A stretch of DNA of 5,814 bases from Moraxellaceae bacterium UBA2032 (GTDB lineage Bacteria; Pseudomonadota; Gammaproteobacteria; Pseudomonadales; Moraxellaceae), in assembly GCA_002333125.1 (NCBI GenBank), contig DDBM01000154.1, forward strand, positions 2,766 through 8,579, given 5' to 3'. Every line of letters starts with the position of its first letter. Within the stretch, counting starts at the first letter, position 1. Position numbers and translations under genes: made by a program. This document shows, piece after piece, positions 4,838 through 5,814 of the stretch. Below the pieces are notes generated by a model that had not been told where the DNA came from, made no database searches, and was given only the letters and a program-made list of their open reading frames with translations.

Positions 4838-5746
4838 TTATTGAATCGGTGTTAGTGTGCTAACTTGTTGCCGATGCGCTAAATATTCGGGTCTGGGTTT
4901 AAGGCCATGTAACGGGCTGCCAAGTTTGTTCTCGACACTGTTATACACCATAAACACATTGGCACGCGCAAAAGGGCTAATATTACCTGCCGAACCATGT
5001 AACAAGTTACTATCAAAAAAGATAACCGAACCTGCTGCACCTTTTATAGACTCTAAACCGCCTGCTTTTTGGGTAAGCATAGACAAAGACTCTGGCGAAG
5101 GTGTACCAATTTGTTGGGTTTTAAGCGAAGACTTAAAGTTTTCGTCAGGCGTTTCGCCCACACAACCGACATAAGTTTTGTGTGATTCTGGAATGACCAA
5201 TAAAGGGCCATTAAACTCGTTATTATCGGTTAATAATACCGAGCAAGAGACGGCTCTCATGGCTGGCATACCATCTTCAACATGCCATGTCTCAAAGTCA
5301 GAATGCCAATAAAACTCTTTACCATCAAAACCCGATTTATAATTAAGGCGAGTTTGGTGCAAATAAACTTCTGAATCTAACACATGACGTGCAAAACCTA
5401 ACAAAGCAGGATGACGTGATAACTCATCAAATACTTGGCTCATCGATGGCAAATTAAACAGTGTGCGCACGGTATTACTATCAGGTTCATTAATCACAAT
5501 CTCGTCACGACTGCCCTTATATTGTTCTCTTAAATCGTGCATTTCTTGTTGTAAGATGCGCAATAACTTACCCGAAATTAAATTAGGCAGCACCACAAAA
5601 CCGTTTTTTTGATAGTGATTAACGGCATCTTTAGAAATAGAGCTAGATGGTGCTTTATTGCTCCATACAACAGGCTCACGGCGACGTGCTAAGACGGTTT
5701 CGCGGATATTACGTGAAGGGTAATACTCATTTGCTAAAGAAATCAT
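4838..5746 (-). CDS. ectD: ectoine 5-hydroxylase EctD
   Basis: A 302-residue non-haem iron, 2-oxoglutarate-dependent dioxygenase that converts ectoine to 5-hydroxyectoine, a compatible solute protecting against salt and heat stress. The EctD signature FYWHSDFETWHVEDGMPAMR is at 145-164, giving iron ligands H148 and D150. The third ligand is H250 in FFDSNLLHGSAGN, and R261 (FARANVF) is the expected 2-oxoglutarate anchor. W154 and Q131 fall at ectoine-binding positions. The iron residues are offset by two from those I recall for the Virgibacillus salexigens enzyme (146, 148, 248). The length is typical for EctD and all catalytic residues are present. The start is fixed by a one-base overlap with the upstream ectC stop (TAATG), with GAGGAG 11 nt upstream, so translation is probably coupled. 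It lies at the 3' end of the ect operon and is followed by a terminator-like hairpin. Identification is firm. Confidence 0.96.
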   Translation of the reverse strand: MISLANEYYPSRNIRETVLARRREPVVWSNKAPSSSISKDAVNHYQKNGFVVLPNLISGKLLRILQQEMHDLREQYKGSRDEIVINEPDSNTVRTLFNLPSMSQVFDELSRHPALLGFARHVLDSEVYLHQTRLNYKSGFDGKEFYWHSDFETWHVEDGMPAMRAVSCSVLLTDNNEFNGPLLVIPESHKTYVGCVGETPDENFKSSLKTQQIGTPSPESLSMLTQKAGGLESIKGAAGSVIFFDSNLLHGSAGNISPFARANVFMVYNSVENKLGSPLHGLKPRPEYLAHRQQVSTLTPIQ

Positions 5747-5814
5747 TAAGCCACTTGCTCCTCAATTATTGTGTCACTTGCTGGTGCGTACGCCCCATCA
5801 GCATCATGTTGCTC
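5746..5814 (-). CDS. ectC: ectoine synthase EctC, C-terminal fragment
   Basis: Twenty-two codons and the stop TAA (5746-5748) of an ORF entering from the right edge. The visible peptide starts EQHDADGAYAP and ends in EEQVA. The QHDADGAY stretch matches the VHDEDGxY type ending of EctC, which cyclises N-gamma-acetyldiaminobutyrate to ectoine. The position immediately upstream of ectD, with a one-base stop/start overlap, is the common ectABC-ectD order and strengthens the call. The cupin core lies outside the window. A short aspartokinase (ask_ect) tail is a less likely alternative. Confidence 0.75.
   Translation of the reverse strand, partial: EQHDADGAYAPASDTIIEEQVA
5758..5763 (-). promoter_or_regulatory. 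ribosome binding site of ectD within the ectC 3' end
   Basis: GAGGAG (complement of CTCCTC) lies 11 nt upstream of the ectD ATG, inside the final ectC codons. The spacing is slightly long, which suits re-initiation by ribosomes ending at the overlapping TAATG. Confidence 0.5.

Noticed and set aside
4857..5174. Open frame of about 105 codons on the plus strand
   Set aside because: It is antisense to ectD, whose identity is firm, and its translation has no family features.

Overview
The window looks like chromosomal DNA of a salt-tolerant gammaproteobacterium with moderately low GC. This rests on a RecG tail, a YajD-type HNH protein very close to the enterobacterial one, an ectC-ectD (ectoine/hydroxyectoine) gene pair, and copies of a CCCTCACCCCAACCCT-type intergenic repeat that I associate with several gammaproteobacterial groups. 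I cannot name the genus.

Left part (1-2208, + strand). The 3' end of recG is followed after a short AT-rich gap by a two-gene unit: an SMC/ABC-like ATPase of 412 residues and, 5 nt downstream, an HNH nuclease of 223 residues. Size, order and motifs match PtuA-PtuB, the Septu anti-phage system, whose ATPase and nuclease also serve as effectors in some retrons. No reverse transcriptase or room for a retron RNA is seen between recG and ptuA. Part of ptuA (about 400-740) uses arginine and leucine codons unlike the rest of the window and contains an in-frame 24-bp tandem duplication.

Middle part (2211-3423, - strand). Three leftward genes follow: a YajD-like HNH protein that meets ptuB tail to tail with a 2-nt gap, an SCP2-like putative lipid-binding protein, and an 86-residue membrane protein of unknown function.

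Right part (3424-5814). A 269-nt divergent intergenic region holds two 6-5-6 inverted repeats, a possible promoter and a decayed repeat copy. It precedes a rightward HTH-WYL-WCX transcriptional regulator. The regulator's stop codon lies in the first unit of a five-copy heptamer tandem repeat (TTAGCAG). Next is a 70-bp inverted-repeat element that contains a terminator-like hairpin for the opposing ectD. ectD (ectoine 5-hydroxylase) runs leftward, and its start overlaps by one base the stop of an upstream gene whose visible 22-codon tail fits ectC (ectoine synthase).

The defence pair is the most notable content. It resembles a known system rather than a new one, but it has local oddities: a codon mosaic, a microduplication, a convergent second HNH gene, and a WYL regulator of a fold known to control defence operons, though about 1.5 kb away. 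The least explained material is intergenic: the three hairpin or repeat elements and the heptamer array.
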